A stretch of 64,000 nt of DNA from JBBEAM01 sp942491105 (lineage in GTDB: Bacteria; Pseudomonadota; Alphaproteobacteria; Kiloniellales; DSM-21159). The notes beneath the pieces are model-generated. The model searched no databases. It was given only the letters and a program-made list of their open reading frames with translations, and had not been told where the DNA came from. The translations under genes and the position numbers were made by a program. Shown here in pieces: positions 41,375 through 49,845 of this stretch. How positions within the stretch are numbered: the stretch's first letter is position 1; each line of letters begins with the position of its first letter. Where the stretch lies: assembly GCA_942491105.1 (NCBI GenBank), contig CALNZX010000001.1:372001-436000 (forward strand). Reading direction: 5' to 3'.

Positions 41375-42664
41375 ATGCTGAATTCCTACTTCAAGCTCGC
41401 CGAGCACGGCACCACCGTCCGCACGGAAGTCATCGCCGGCGTCACGACCTTCCTGACCATGGCCTACATCACCTTCGTCAATCCGATGATTCTCTCGGAT
41501 GCGGGGATGGACTTCGGCGCGGTCTTCGTCGCCACCTGCATCGCGGCGGCGGTCGGCACCCTGATCATGGGGCTCTACGCCAACTACCCGATCGCGCTGG
41601 CGCCGGGCATGGGCCTCAACGCCTACTTCACCTACGGCGTGGTGCTCGGCATGGGCTACGCCTGGGAGGTTGCCCTCGGCGCTGTGTTCATTTCCGGCAT
41701 CCTGTTCGTCGTTCTCAGCCTGCTGCCGGTGCGCGAGTGGGTGATCAACTCCATTCCCAAGGGCCTGAAAATGGCGATTTCCGCCGGTATCGGGCTGTTC
41801 CTCGGTATCATCGCGCTGAAGAACGCCGGCATCGTGGTCGATCATCCAGCGACCCTGGTCTCGCTCGGCGACATCGGCTCGGCCAGCGTATTGCTCGCCG
41901 CCTTCGGCTTCGTGGTGATGATCGCGCTCGACGTGCGGAAAATTCCCGGCGCCGTGATCATCGGCATCCTGCTGACGACGGCAGTGGGCATCGCGCTTGG
42001 CGTGTCCGAGTTCAAGGGCGTGGTTTCCATGCCGCCGGACCCCTCGCCCACCTTCCTGGCCATGGACCTCAGCGGCGCGCTGCAGCTTTCCCTGGTGACC
42101 ATCGTCTTCACCTTCCTGTTCGTCGATCTCTTCGACACGGCCGGGACACTGGTCGGTGTCGCCCACCGCGCGGGGCTGCTCGACGCGCAGGGCCGCTTGC
42201 CGCGCCTGAAGCAGGCGCTGCTCGCCGATTCCACCGCCAGTGTTGCCGGCGCGGCGCTGGGCACCTCGACCACGACCAGCTACATCGAGTCCGCTTCGGG
42301 CATCAAGGCTGGCGGCCGCACCGGCCTGACCGCCGTCGTGGTGGCCGCGCTGTTCCTGCTCTGCCTGCTGTTCTCGCCGCTGGCCCAGACCGTGCCAGGC
42401 TACGCTACGGCGCCGGCCCTGCTGTTCGTCGCCTGCCTGATGGCGCGCGGTCTTTCCGAAATCGATTGGGAAGACGCGACGGAGTACGCACCGGCCGTGG
42501 TGACCGCCCTGGCGATGCCGCTGACCTTCTCCATCGCCGATGGCATCGGATTGGGGTTCATCACCTACGCGGTCATCAAGGTGCTCAGCGGCCGTGCCCT
42601 GGAATGCCCGATCGCGGTGTATATCGTGGCCGCGCTCTTCGTCGTCCGCTTCGCGCTGCTGTGA
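41375..42664 (+). CDS. NCS2-family permease, AzgA-like (adenine/guanine/hypoxanthine)
   Basis: Inner-membrane proton symporter for purine bases. The start at 41375 (MLNSYFKLAEHGTTVRTEV, preceded by GAGAGGGGGACC) gives 429 residues; an ATG at 41279 adds 32 non-family residues and is rejected. About 12-14 helices. AzgA-type motifs: GVTTFLTMAYITFVNP, APGMGLNAYFTY, DLFDTAGTLVGVAHRAGL and GTSTTTSYIESASGIKAGGRTG. Substrate preference cannot be read from the sequence alone. A candidate small RNA follows on the same strand. Confidence 0.92.
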   Translation: MLNSYFKLAEHGTTVRTEVIAGVTTFLTMAYITFVNPMILSDAGMDFGAVFVATCIAAAVGTLIMGLYANYPIALAPGMGLNAYFTYGVVLGMGYAWEVALGAVFISGILFVVLSLLPVREWVINSIPKGLKMAISAGIGLFLGIIALKNAGIVVDHPATLVSLGDIGSASVLLAAFGFVVMIALDVRKIPGAVIIGILLTTAVGIALGVSEFKGVVSMPPDPSPTFLAMDLSGALQLSLVTIVFTFLFVDLFDTAGTLVGVAHRAGLLDAQGRLPRLKQALLADSTASVAGAALGTSTTTSYIESASGIKAGGRTGLTAVVVAALFLLCLLFSPLAQTVPGYATAPALLFVACLMARGLSEIDWEDATEYAPAVVTALAMPLTFSIADGIGLGFITYAVIKVLSGRALECPIAVYIVAALFVVRFALL

Positions 42665-42736
42665 GCCTGCTGACTAACAAGGCGGCAGGCAATCCAATGA
42701 TTTGCCGCTAAATCGTGCAGGTCTCGCGAAAAAAAG

Positions 42737-42765
42737 GTGACGCGGGCGCGTTTGTGCCTTAGAAA
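42737..42765 (+). promoter_or_regulatory. Candidate promoter of the structured RNA
   Basis: GTGACG (42737-42742, four of six) and TAGAAA (42760-42765, four of six) with a 17-base spacer, placing the start near 42772. It is 73 bases after the permease stop, so the RNA could instead be processed from the permease mRNA 3' end. Confidence 0.4.
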
Positions 42766-42771
42766 GAGGCA

Positions 42772-42918
42772 GTTGAAAAGACCACGCGTTACGTGGCTCT
42801 GCGACCCGCGTCAGCGGGGCACGGCTCAGGTCTAAGGAGGAAACGACAGTTTCATAGACTCGCCTAAGCGAGCTAAGAATTTGGAAAGGTCGGCGGAGAC
42901 GCCGGCCTTTATTTTTTT
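42772..42918 (+). ncRNA. Candidate structured small RNA (about 147 nt), family not recognised
   Basis: No open frame fits, yet the stretch is a chain of perfect short hairpins: CCACG-CGTTA-CGTGG (42782-42796), CCCGC-GTCA-GCGGG (42805-42818), GAAAC-GACA-GTTTC (42840-42853) nested in GGTCTA (42829-42834) with TAGACT (42855-42860), CTCGC-CTAA-GCGAG (42859-42872), then an intrinsic terminator. A promoter-like pair lies at the right distance upstream. It is not SRP RNA, RNase P RNA or tmRNA by their conserved cores as I know them; 6S RNA has the right length but should fold as one long rod, which this does not obviously do. Base content is less GC-rich than flanking genes between the hairpins. It could be an independent sRNA or a 3' UTR-derived RNA of the permease. 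Confidence 0.6.
42885..42918 (+). terminator. Rho-independent terminator of the structured RNA
   Basis: Eleven-base stem AAAGGTCGGCG (42885-42895) with CGCCGGCCTTT (42900-42910, one G-U pair), GAGA tetraloop, followed by ATTTTTTT (42911-42918). The T-run is on the plus strand only, so it ends plus-strand transcription before the convergent DUF1467 gene. Confidence 0.92.
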
Positions 42919-42949
42919 CCGAGCCCGCTTCGCGGCAGCCTGCGCGCGT

Positions 42950-43207
42950 CTAACTTCGCCACCAGTTCTGAACCCACTGGCGGAACGAGAAAACATCGAA
43001 CTCGATCAGCAGGAAGATCGCGAGCCAGACCAGCGCCGACACCAGAGTCGCGGCCAGCAGCTTCTTCGGCATGTTGGGATTGCTGGGCGCCCCGGCATCG
43101 TGCCCCTGCTCCGGGTTTTCCTCGCGGCGCACGCCCCAGGGCAGCACGGCGAGAAACACAACCCACCAAACCAGCGCGAAGACGATGAAGCCTGTAAACC
43201 AGCTCAC
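42950..43207 (-). CDS. DUF1467 family small membrane protein
   Basis: 85 residues with two membrane helices: GFIVFALVWWVVFLAVLPWG (about 6-25) and LLAATLVSALVWLAIFLLIE (about 50-69), joined by a polar loop. This matches the DUF1467 family, which in alphaproteobacteria very often sits between mce and proS. Function is not known. It starts three bases after mce and is the last gene of the nuo-birA-coaX-rnj-mce run. Confidence 0.85.
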   Translation of the reverse strand: MSWFTGFIVFALVWWVVFLAVLPWGVRREENPEQGHDAGAPSNPNMPKKLLAATLVSALVWLAIFLLIEFDVFSFRQWVQNWWRS

Positions 43208-43210
43208 GGC

Positions 43211-43615
43211 TTAGTCCTCCTCCAGTTCGATCAGGGCGCCGAAGGTATCGGCCGGTTTCAGAAAGACTACCGGCTTGCCGTGGCCGCCGATTCTGGGTTC
43301 GCCATCACCCAGCACCGAGACACCCGCGGCGACCAGTTCGTCCCGCGCCTTGCGGATATCCGCCACGCCATAGCAGAGGTGATGGATGCCGCCGCGCGGG
43401 TGGCGTTTCAGAAATCCGGCGATCGGCGAATTCGTGCCCAGGGGTTCCATCAGTTCGATCTGGCTGTCGCCTAGATCGGCGCGCACGACACGCACGCCGT
43501 GATCGGGCTGCTCCACGCTCTGAGACAGCGCGGCGCCGAAAACGTCCCTGTAAAAGGCGCAGGCCGCTTCAAGATCGGGAACGGCGATGGCGATGTGCTT
43601 GAGCGTGCCGATCAT
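43211..43615 (-). CDS. mce: Methylmalonyl-CoA epimerase
   Basis: Interconverts (2S)- and (2R)-methylmalonyl-CoA in the propionate and odd-chain pathway; VOC superfamily. 134 residues. Metal-ligand motifs HIAIAVPDL (His7), GGIHHLCYGVADI and LIELEED match the family. It follows rnj after four bases. Confidence 0.95.
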   Translation of the reverse strand: MIGTLKHIAIAVPDLEAACAFYRDVFGAALSQSVEQPDHGVRVVRADLGDSQIELMEPLGTNSPIAGFLKRHPRGGIHHLCYGVADIRKARDELVAAGVSVLGDGEPRIGGHGKPVVFLKPADTFGALIELEED

Positions 43616-43619
43616 GGAC

Positions 43620-45294
43620 TCAGTCCACCCTGATCACTTGAACCTCGACGATTGGTTTCTTGCCGAGCAGACGGTTGAAACCGCGCCGGACCGCGATGCG
43701 CAGAGCTTCGGCTATCGCATCGTCGTCGAGGCGCGCCTTGGGCTTCATCCGCTCCAAGGCGGCCTCCACGTCATCGAGGATCTCCTCCAGAACGTCGCTG
43801 TCGCGCTGAAGGTCCAGCAGATCCACCGCGGATAGCTTTGGATCCGCGAGCAGAACTCCTTCCTCATCGACCACAGCGGTCAAAACGGCGCTGCCCGCGA
43901 AGATCTGTTTGCGGCGCGCCCGCAGGATCGGCGATTCGATGGACAGCAGCCTGCGGCCGTCCACCGCCAAGCGGCCAGCGGTAACGTGATCGACAATCTG
44001 CGGCTTGCCGGGCGCTAGGCGTATCAGGCTGCCGTTCTCCGGCACGACGGTCATCGGCACCTGGCATTCCAGGGCCAGCTTGGCATGGGCTTCCAGATGC
44101 CGGGCCTCGCCGTGAACCGGGATGGCGATCTGCGGGCGCACCCACTGATACATCTGCGCCAGCTCATCGCGCGCGGGGTGCCCTGAGACGTGTATCGAGT
44201 GGCCCTCCCCGCGCACCGTCTGATCGGTGACCACTTCGATTCCCATCTTCGCCAGGGAATTGTAGAGCGCGGCGATATCCTTCTCGTTGCCCGGAATGAC
44301 CCGGGAAGAAAAGATCACCGCGTCGCCGGTCTTGAGAACCACTTCCGGATGATCGTCATGGGCGATACGCCAGAGCGCCGCGCGGCGTTCCCCCTGGCTG
44401 CCGGTGCATAACAGCAGGATCTCGTTCTTGGGCAGGTACTCGACGTCGCGCACATCGACCAGCGGCGGCAGGTCTTCCAGATAGCCGCACTCCCGCGCCG
44501 CCGCGAAGATCCTGTGCATCGACCGGCCCACGAGGCACACCCGCCGGCCACAGGCCTCGGCGACCCGGATCACGGTTTCCAGGCGCGCGACGTTGCTGGC
44601 GAAACACGCCACGGCGACGCGATTCTTGAACTGCGGCAGCACCTTCTCCAGGCCCTCGCGCACGTCCAGTTCGGAGCCGCTGAGACCCGGTACGATGGCG
44701 TTGGTGGAGTCGCACACCATGGCCAGCACGCCTTCGTCCGCCAGACGCCGCAAACGGGCTTCGTCATAGCTCTCCCCCACCAGGGGATCGTCGTCCAGCT
44801 TCCAGTCGCCGGTGTGCAGAACCGTGCCAAGAGGCGTGTGGATGATCAGCGCGTTGGGCTCGGGAATCGAATGGGTCAGCGTGACCAGTTCGATCTCGAA
44901 GGGCCCCAAGGTAAAACGGCCCGACATCTCGATCACATGGATCGGGACGTCTTCCTGAATGCCATCGTCGGCCAGCTTCCTGCGCAGTAGCGCCGCCGTG
45001 AAGGGAGTCGCGTAGATCGGGCAGCGCAGCTTGTCCCAGAGGTAGGGCACGGCGCCGAGGTGATCCTCGTGGGCATGAGTCAGCACCAGAGCCGACCAGA
45101 TCGTCCTTGCGTTCGACGATGAAGCTGGGATCGGGCATCACCACGTCGATACCCGGCAGGTTCTCCTCGCCGAAGGTCACCCCCAGGTCGATCATCAGCC
45201 ACTTGCCGGCGTGGCCATAGAGATTGAGGTTCATCCCAATCTCGCCGGCACCGCCGAGGGGCAGGAAATAGAGTTCGTCTTTTGAGATGTTCAC
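43620..45294 (-). pseudogene. rnj: Ribonuclease J with a one-base frameshift
   Basis: RNase J is a zinc metallo-beta-lactamase/beta-CASP endonuclease and 5' exonuclease in RNA decay and rRNA maturation. The N-terminal part reads in frame from ATG 45294 (MNISKDELYFLPLGGAGEIG) to about 45098 (ending VERKDDLV), and the rest in the next frame from about 45092 (ALVLTHAHEDHLGAVPYLWD) to the stop at 43620. One extra C on the plus strand at 45092/45093 (GCCGACC, G doubled on the coding strand) separates them; removing it gives a continuous 557-residue protein of normal RNase J length. Zinc motif HAHEDH, beta-CASP region and C-terminal domain are otherwise undamaged, so this may be a sequencing error or a recent mutation. 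Three bases after coaX, four before mce. Confidence 0.9.
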
Positions 45295-45297
45295 GTC

Positions 45298-46071
45298 CTA
45301 GCGTTCGGCATTGCGATTGTAGAGCAGAACCAGTCCGCGCAGGGTCATGTCCGCATCGCTTTCCTGAATAAAGGCGGTGGTCTCGGTGAACAGCGGCGCC
45401 AGGCCACCGGTCGCGACCACCTTGAGATCACCGCCATACTCCCCTTGGATACGGCTAATCAAGCCTTCGATGAGGCCGATGTAGCCCCAGAACACGCCGG
45501 ACTGCATGGCGGAAACGGTGTCGCTGCCGATCACCTTCTGCGGCTTTTCCACAGCAATCCGCGGGAGCCGCGCGGCCGCGCCATAGAGAGCATCCATGGA
45601 AAGATTGATGCCCGGTGCGATGACGCCTCCATCATAGCCGCCGTCCGCGCCGATGATATCGAAGGTCGTCGCGGTCCCGAAATCGACCACAATCAAGGGG
45701 CCGCCGTAGCGCGCGAAAGCCCCAACGGCATTGGCGATGCGGTCGGCGCCGACCTGTTCCGGCCGGTCGAGGCGCACCGGGATGCCATAGGCGATGGACT
45801 TTTCCTCGACCACCAGCGGCTCGACCTTGAAGTAGCGCTGGCAGAGCACGCGCAGATTGCGCAGCGCCGCCGGCACGACGTTGGAGATGATCGCCGCGTC
45901 GATCTGTGCCGGCTTGAAGCCGTCGATATCCAACAGCTGGGTCAGCCAGACGGCGTATTCGTCCGGCGTGCGGCGCGGGTCGCTGGAGGCGCGCCACTGG
46001 CCGCGCTTCTCCTCGCCTTCATAGACGGCAAAGACGACGTTGGTGTTTCCGGAATCGACGACCAGCAGCAT
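45298..46071 (-). CDS. coaX: Type III pantothenate kinase
   Basis: First step of coenzyme A synthesis: phosphorylates pantothenate. 257 residues, ASKHA fold. Motifs VVDSGNTNVVFAVYEG (ATP-binding start), GADRIANAVGAF and VVDFGTATTFDII (catalytic Asp region). Type III enzymes are not feedback-inhibited by CoA. It lies five bases after birA and three before rnj. Confidence 0.96.
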   Translation of the reverse strand: MLLVVDSGNTNVVFAVYEGEEKRGQWRASSDPRRTPDEYAVWLTQLLDIDGFKPAQIDAAIISNVVPAALRNLRVLCQRYFKVEPLVVEEKSIAYGIPVRLDRPEQVGADRIANAVGAFARYGGPLIVVDFGTATTFDIIGADGGYDGGVIAPGINLSMDALYGAAARLPRIAVEKPQKVIGSDTVSAMQSGVFWGYIGLIEGLISRIQGEYGGDLKVVATGGLAPLFTETTAFIQESDADMTLRGLVLLYNRNAER

Positions 46072-46076
46072 GGCGT

Positions 46077-46868
46077 TCAGTTCACCGGATAGACATCGCC
46101 GGCGGCAATGGCCTTCAAATCGCCATCGGGCAGACGCAGTTGGAGGACGCCATTTTCATCGAGCGCCTCGAACACCCCCCTCAAGGTTTCCTTCGGCAGG
46201 CGCACCTCGATCTCCTTGCCAAGGGAAATGGCATGCGCCAGCCATGCCTTGCGGATTGGCGCGAAGCCGTCCTCAAGCCAGCTATTGGCGCGCACCAGAA
46301 AACTTCGCGAAAAGGCCTGCAGCAGTTCGACTTCGCTGAGCGTCGGGGGGCAGCCCTCGAAGCGCAGCGAGGTTGCCGGATACGCCGATTCTTCCGGGTG
46401 AGTCTGCACATTCACGCCGATGCCGAGAATGACGTAGTCGATCATGCCGTCCGGCGTCGATTTGCTTTCCAGCAAGATACCGGCGCCCTTGCGGCTGTTG
46501 AACAGCACGTCATTGGGCCACTTGAAGGTGACTTCGACCATCGGCGGCGCTACCGATCCCACGGCTTCACCCAAGGCGACCGCGGCCAGGAAGGAGAGTT
46601 GGGCCGCGGTGGCGGGCTTGCATTCCGGGCGCAGGATCAGGGAAAGGTAGAGATTGCCGCGCGGGCTGGCCCAGTTGCGCCCTTGCCGCCCCCTGCCCTC
46701 GCGCTGCTCCTTCGCCCAGATCAAGGTTCCATCCTCGGCCCCGGCCTCTGCGCGCTCGCGCGCTTCGTTCATGGTGCTGACGACACTATCGAGCTCGACC
46801 AGCCGATAGGCAGGCGGCAGTTTCACGCTGGGCGCAGGAACAGAAGCGCCCTGCCCCGGCTCGGTCAT
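46077..46868 (-). CDS. birA: Biotin-[acetyl-CoA-carboxylase] ligase
   Basis: Attaches biotin to the carrier domain of acetyl-CoA carboxylase and other carboxylases. 263 residues; it has no N-terminal helix-turn-helix, so it is the group I enzyme without repressor function. Motifs GRGRQGRNWASPRGNLYLSL and KWPNDVLFNSRKGAGILLE with the catalytic Lys are clear; the C-terminal SH3-like cap ends it. Its ATG overlaps the nuoN stop (ATGA), placing it in the nuo transcript. Confidence 0.96.
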   Translation of the reverse strand: MTEPGQGASVPAPSVKLPPAYRLVELDSVVSTMNEARERAEAGAEDGTLIWAKEQREGRGRQGRNWASPRGNLYLSLILRPECKPATAAQLSFLAAVALGEAVGSVAPPMVEVTFKWPNDVLFNSRKGAGILLESKSTPDGMIDYVILGIGVNVQTHPEESAYPATSLRFEGCPPTLSEVELLQAFSRSFLVRANSWLEDGFAPIRKAWLAHAISLGKEIEVRLPKETLRGVFEALDENGVLQLRLPDGDLKAIAAGDVYPVN

Positions 46869-48298
46869 CCCGGGAAGAACGCGGAAGCTGCCGCGGCCGC
46901 GCTATCGACGAGGGGGCTGGGCAAGGCGAAAAACAGCAGGATCAGCACGGCGCTGACGCCAAAAACCAGGGAGAGCTCGCGCCCCGGGCGATCGAAGCCT
47001 TCCTCGGCCTCATCGAAGTACATCACCTTGATAATCCGCAGATAGTAAAAGGCGGAGATCACCGAGGTCAGAACGCCGATTACCGCCAGCACATAAAGCC
47101 CGGACTCGATGGCCGCCATGAAGACGTAGAGCTTTCCGAAGAACCCGGCGAGCGGCGGAATACCCGCCATGGAGAACATGAAGATCGCCATGGAAAGCGC
47201 CAGCATGGGGTTGGTCTTGGACAGGCCCGATAGATCGCCGATCTGCTCGACCATGCGGTCCTTCTGCTTCATGCAGAGGATCACGGCGAAGGTCCCCAGG
47301 TTCATCACCAGGTAGATCGCCATGTAGATACCGACGCCGCGGATGCCTTCGGCACTACCGGCCGCGAGCCCGATCAGGGCGTAGCCGACATGGCCGATCG
47401 AGCTGTAAGCCATCAGGCGCTTGATGTTCTGCTGCGCGATCGCCGCCAGGGAACCGAGAACCATCGAGGCAATCGACACGAAAACGATGATCTGCTGCCA
47501 CTGATCCAGAAGCTCCGCGAAGGGCCCCATCATGACCCGGACGATCAGCGCCATCGCGGCGATCTTCGGCGCCGAGGCGAAGAAGGCGGTGACCGGCGTG
47601 GGAGAGCCCTCATAGACGTCCGGCGTCCACATGTGGAAGGGCACGGCGGAGATCTTGAAGGCCAGCCCGGCGATCACGAAGACCAGGCCGACGACGACCC
47701 CGATCGAGACATCGCCGCTGCCGGCGAAAACATCGGCGAGACTGGCGAAGCTGGTCGATCCGGCGAAGCCGTAGACCAGTGAAATCCCGTACAGCAGCAT
47801 GCCCGAGGACAGCGCGCCGAGTACGAAGTACTTGAGCCCGGCTTCCGAGGAGCGCAGCGCGTCTCGGCGGAAGGCCGCGATCACGTAGAGCGAAAGCGAT
47901 TGGATTTCCAGGCCGAGGTAGAGCGACATCAGGTCGTTGGCCGAGATCATCATCAGCATGCCGACCGTCGCGAAGAGCATCAGCACAGGGAACTCGAACC
48001 GCGCCATGCCCTCATGCTCGATATAGCGGATCGACAGCAGGATCGCGGTGGCGGTGCCGGCCATCACCAGGGACTTCATGAAGTCGCCGAAGGGATCCTT
48101 CATGAACAGCCCGGAGAACGCGGCGCCCTGCCCCGCGCCCGTCCAAATCAGAACCAGCGTCACCAGGGCGGCAAGAATACTCAAGACGCAGACCAGGCGC
48201 GTGCTGGCCCCAAACACACCCAGCATCAAGAGTGCTATGGCGCTGCATGCCAGAAACAGTTCCGGCAAGGCCACGAGGAGATCGGAAGCTACGAACAT
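46865..48298 (-). CDS. nuoN: NADH-quinone oxidoreductase subunit N
   Basis: Antiporter-like proton-pumping membrane subunit of complex I. From ATG 48298 (MFVASDLLVALPELFLA) 477 residues with about 14 helices; the upstream in-frame ATG at 48349 lies inside nuoM and is rejected. Conserved Lys/Glu of the channel family are in SLYLGLEIQSLSLYV and ISAVPFHMWTPDVYEGSPT. Ten bases after nuoM. Confidence 0.97.
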   Translation of the reverse strand: MFVASDLLVALPELFLACSAIALLMLGVFGASTRLVCVLSILAALVTLVLIWTGAGQGAAFSGLFMKDPFGDFMKSLVMAGTATAILLSIRYIEHEGMARFEFPVLMLFATVGMLMMISANDLMSLYLGLEIQSLSLYVIAAFRRDALRSSEAGLKYFVLGALSSGMLLYGISLVYGFAGSTSFASLADVFAGSGDVSIGVVVGLVFVIAGLAFKISAVPFHMWTPDVYEGSPTPVTAFFASAPKIAAMALIVRVMMGPFAELLDQWQQIIVFVSIASMVLGSLAAIAQQNIKRLMAYSSIGHVGYALIGLAAGSAEGIRGVGIYMAIYLVMNLGTFAVILCMKQKDRMVEQIGDLSGLSKTNPMLALSMAIFMFSMAGIPPLAGFFGKLYVFMAAIESGLYVLAVIGVLTSVISAFYYLRIIKVMYFDEAEEGFDRPGRELSLVFGVSAVLILLFFALPSPLVDSAAAAASAFFPG

Positions 48299-48308
48299 CT
48301 GCGTCTCC

Positions 48309-49838
48309 TCACCGTCCGGGCAGCAGCCAGGCCAGGGACAGTCCCTCATGCCCGGCGGTTGCTACCTGATAGTTATGGATCAGGCTCTCGACCGAGGCCG
48401 ACATCACGTCAAGCACCGGCAGAGGATAGATACCCATCCAGAATACGAGGAGCAGAAGCGGCGCGAAGATGAGTTTCTCGCGCAGGTTCATGTCCTTCAT
48501 TGCAAGCAGGTCGTCCTTGGTGATCTTGCCGAAAATGACCCGCCGGTACAGCACCAGCATGTAGGCGGCACCGAGCACCATGCCGCTGGCCATCAGCAGG
48601 CCCAGCCAGCTGCTAACCTGGAAGGCGCCGACGATCACCAGGAACTCGCCGATAAAGCCGCTGGTGCCCGGCAGTCCCGCCGAAGCCAGCATGAAGACCA
48701 TGAAGACCAGGGCATAGGTCGGCATGGTCTTCGCCAGGCCTCCGTAGCGGGCGATCTCGCGCGTGTGCAGGCGGTCGTAAACCACGCCGACGATCAGGAA
48801 CAGCGCGGCGGAAACCACGCCGTGGGAAATCATCTGGAAAATCGCGCCCTCGACGCCCTGCACCGTCAAGGTGAAGATGCCGGCGGTCACGAAACCCATG
48901 TGCGCGACCGAGGAATAGGCGATCAGCTTCTTCATGTCCTGCTGCGCCAGGGCGACCAGCGAGGTGTAGATTACAGCGATGATCGACAAGCCGAACACGA
49001 GCGGCGTGAAGACCGCCGTCGCATCGGGCAGGATCGGCAGGGAAAAGCGCAGGAAGCCGTAGGCGCCCATCTTCAGCAGCACGCCGGCCAGGATCACCGA
49101 GCCAGCGGTCGGCGCTTCGACATGGGCATCGGGCAGCCAGGTGTGCACCGGCCACATGGGAACCTTGACCGCGAAGGAGGCGAAGAACGCAATCCACAGC
49201 CAGAACTGCATGCCGGCCGGCAGGGCGTGGGTCATCAGGGTCGGAATATCGGTGGTGCCCGCATCCAGATAGATCGCCAGGATGGCGAGCAGCATCAGCA
49301 CCGAACCGGCCAGGGTGTAGAGGAAGAACTTGAACGCGGCGTAGACGCGCCGCGGCCCGCCCCAGATACCGATGATCAGGAACATCGGGATCAGTACGCC
49401 TTCGAAGAAGATGTAGAAAACGAAGAAGTCGAGCGCGCAGAACATCCCGATCATCAGGGTTTCGAGCACCAGGAAGGCGATCATGTACTCGCGCACCCGT
49501 ACCTTGATGGCTTCCCAGGAGGCCAGGATGCAGAGCGGCGTCAGCACCGTCGACAGCAAGACGAAGGGCATCGAAATGCCGTCCACGCCGAGGTGATAGG
49601 AGATATTGAAGGCCGGTATCCAATCGCCCTGCTCGACGAACTGGAAGGCCGCGGTTCCGCGCTCGAAGCCGAACCAGATGAACAGCGACAGTGCGAAGGT
49701 CACCAGCGAGGTCCAGAGCGCCACGTAGCGGGCATTGCGCGCCACGACATCCTGTTCGCCACGAATGACGAAGATGAAACACGCGCCGATCAGCGGAATG
49801 AAGGTTACGAGCGACAGCAGCGGCCAATTGGAAATCAT
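48309..49838 (-). CDS. nuoM: NADH-quinone oxidoreductase subunit M
   Basis: Second antiporter-like proton channel of complex I. 509 residues, about 14 helices. Motifs YHLGVDGISMPFVLLST, FEGVLIPMFLIIGIWGG, VKVPMWPVHTWLPDAHVEAP (with the key Lys) and LIAYSSVAHMGFV. Seven bases after nuoL. Confidence 0.97.
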   Translation of the reverse strand: MISNWPLLSLVTFIPLIGACFIFVIRGEQDVVARNARYVALWTSLVTFALSLFIWFGFERGTAAFQFVEQGDWIPAFNISYHLGVDGISMPFVLLSTVLTPLCILASWEAIKVRVREYMIAFLVLETLMIGMFCALDFFVFYIFFEGVLIPMFLIIGIWGGPRRVYAAFKFFLYTLAGSVLMLLAILAIYLDAGTTDIPTLMTHALPAGMQFWLWIAFFASFAVKVPMWPVHTWLPDAHVEAPTAGSVILAGVLLKMGAYGFLRFSLPILPDATAVFTPLVFGLSIIAVIYTSLVALAQQDMKKLIAYSSVAHMGFVTAGIFTLTVQGVEGAIFQMISHGVVSAALFLIVGVVYDRLHTREIARYGGLAKTMPTYALVFMVFMLASAGLPGTSGFIGEFLVIVGAFQVSSWLGLLMASGMVLGAAYMLVLYRRVIFGKITKDDLLAMKDMNLREKLIFAPLLLLVFWMGIYPLPVLDVMSASVESLIHNYQVATAGHEGLSLAWLLPGR

Positions 49839-49845
49839 CGCGCGG

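Noticed and set aside
45298..46071. Possible programmed frameshift upstream of rnj
   Set aside because: coaX itself is intact; the rnj shift site has no slippery heptamer, no internal Shine-Dalgarno at the right spacing and no obvious downstream stem.
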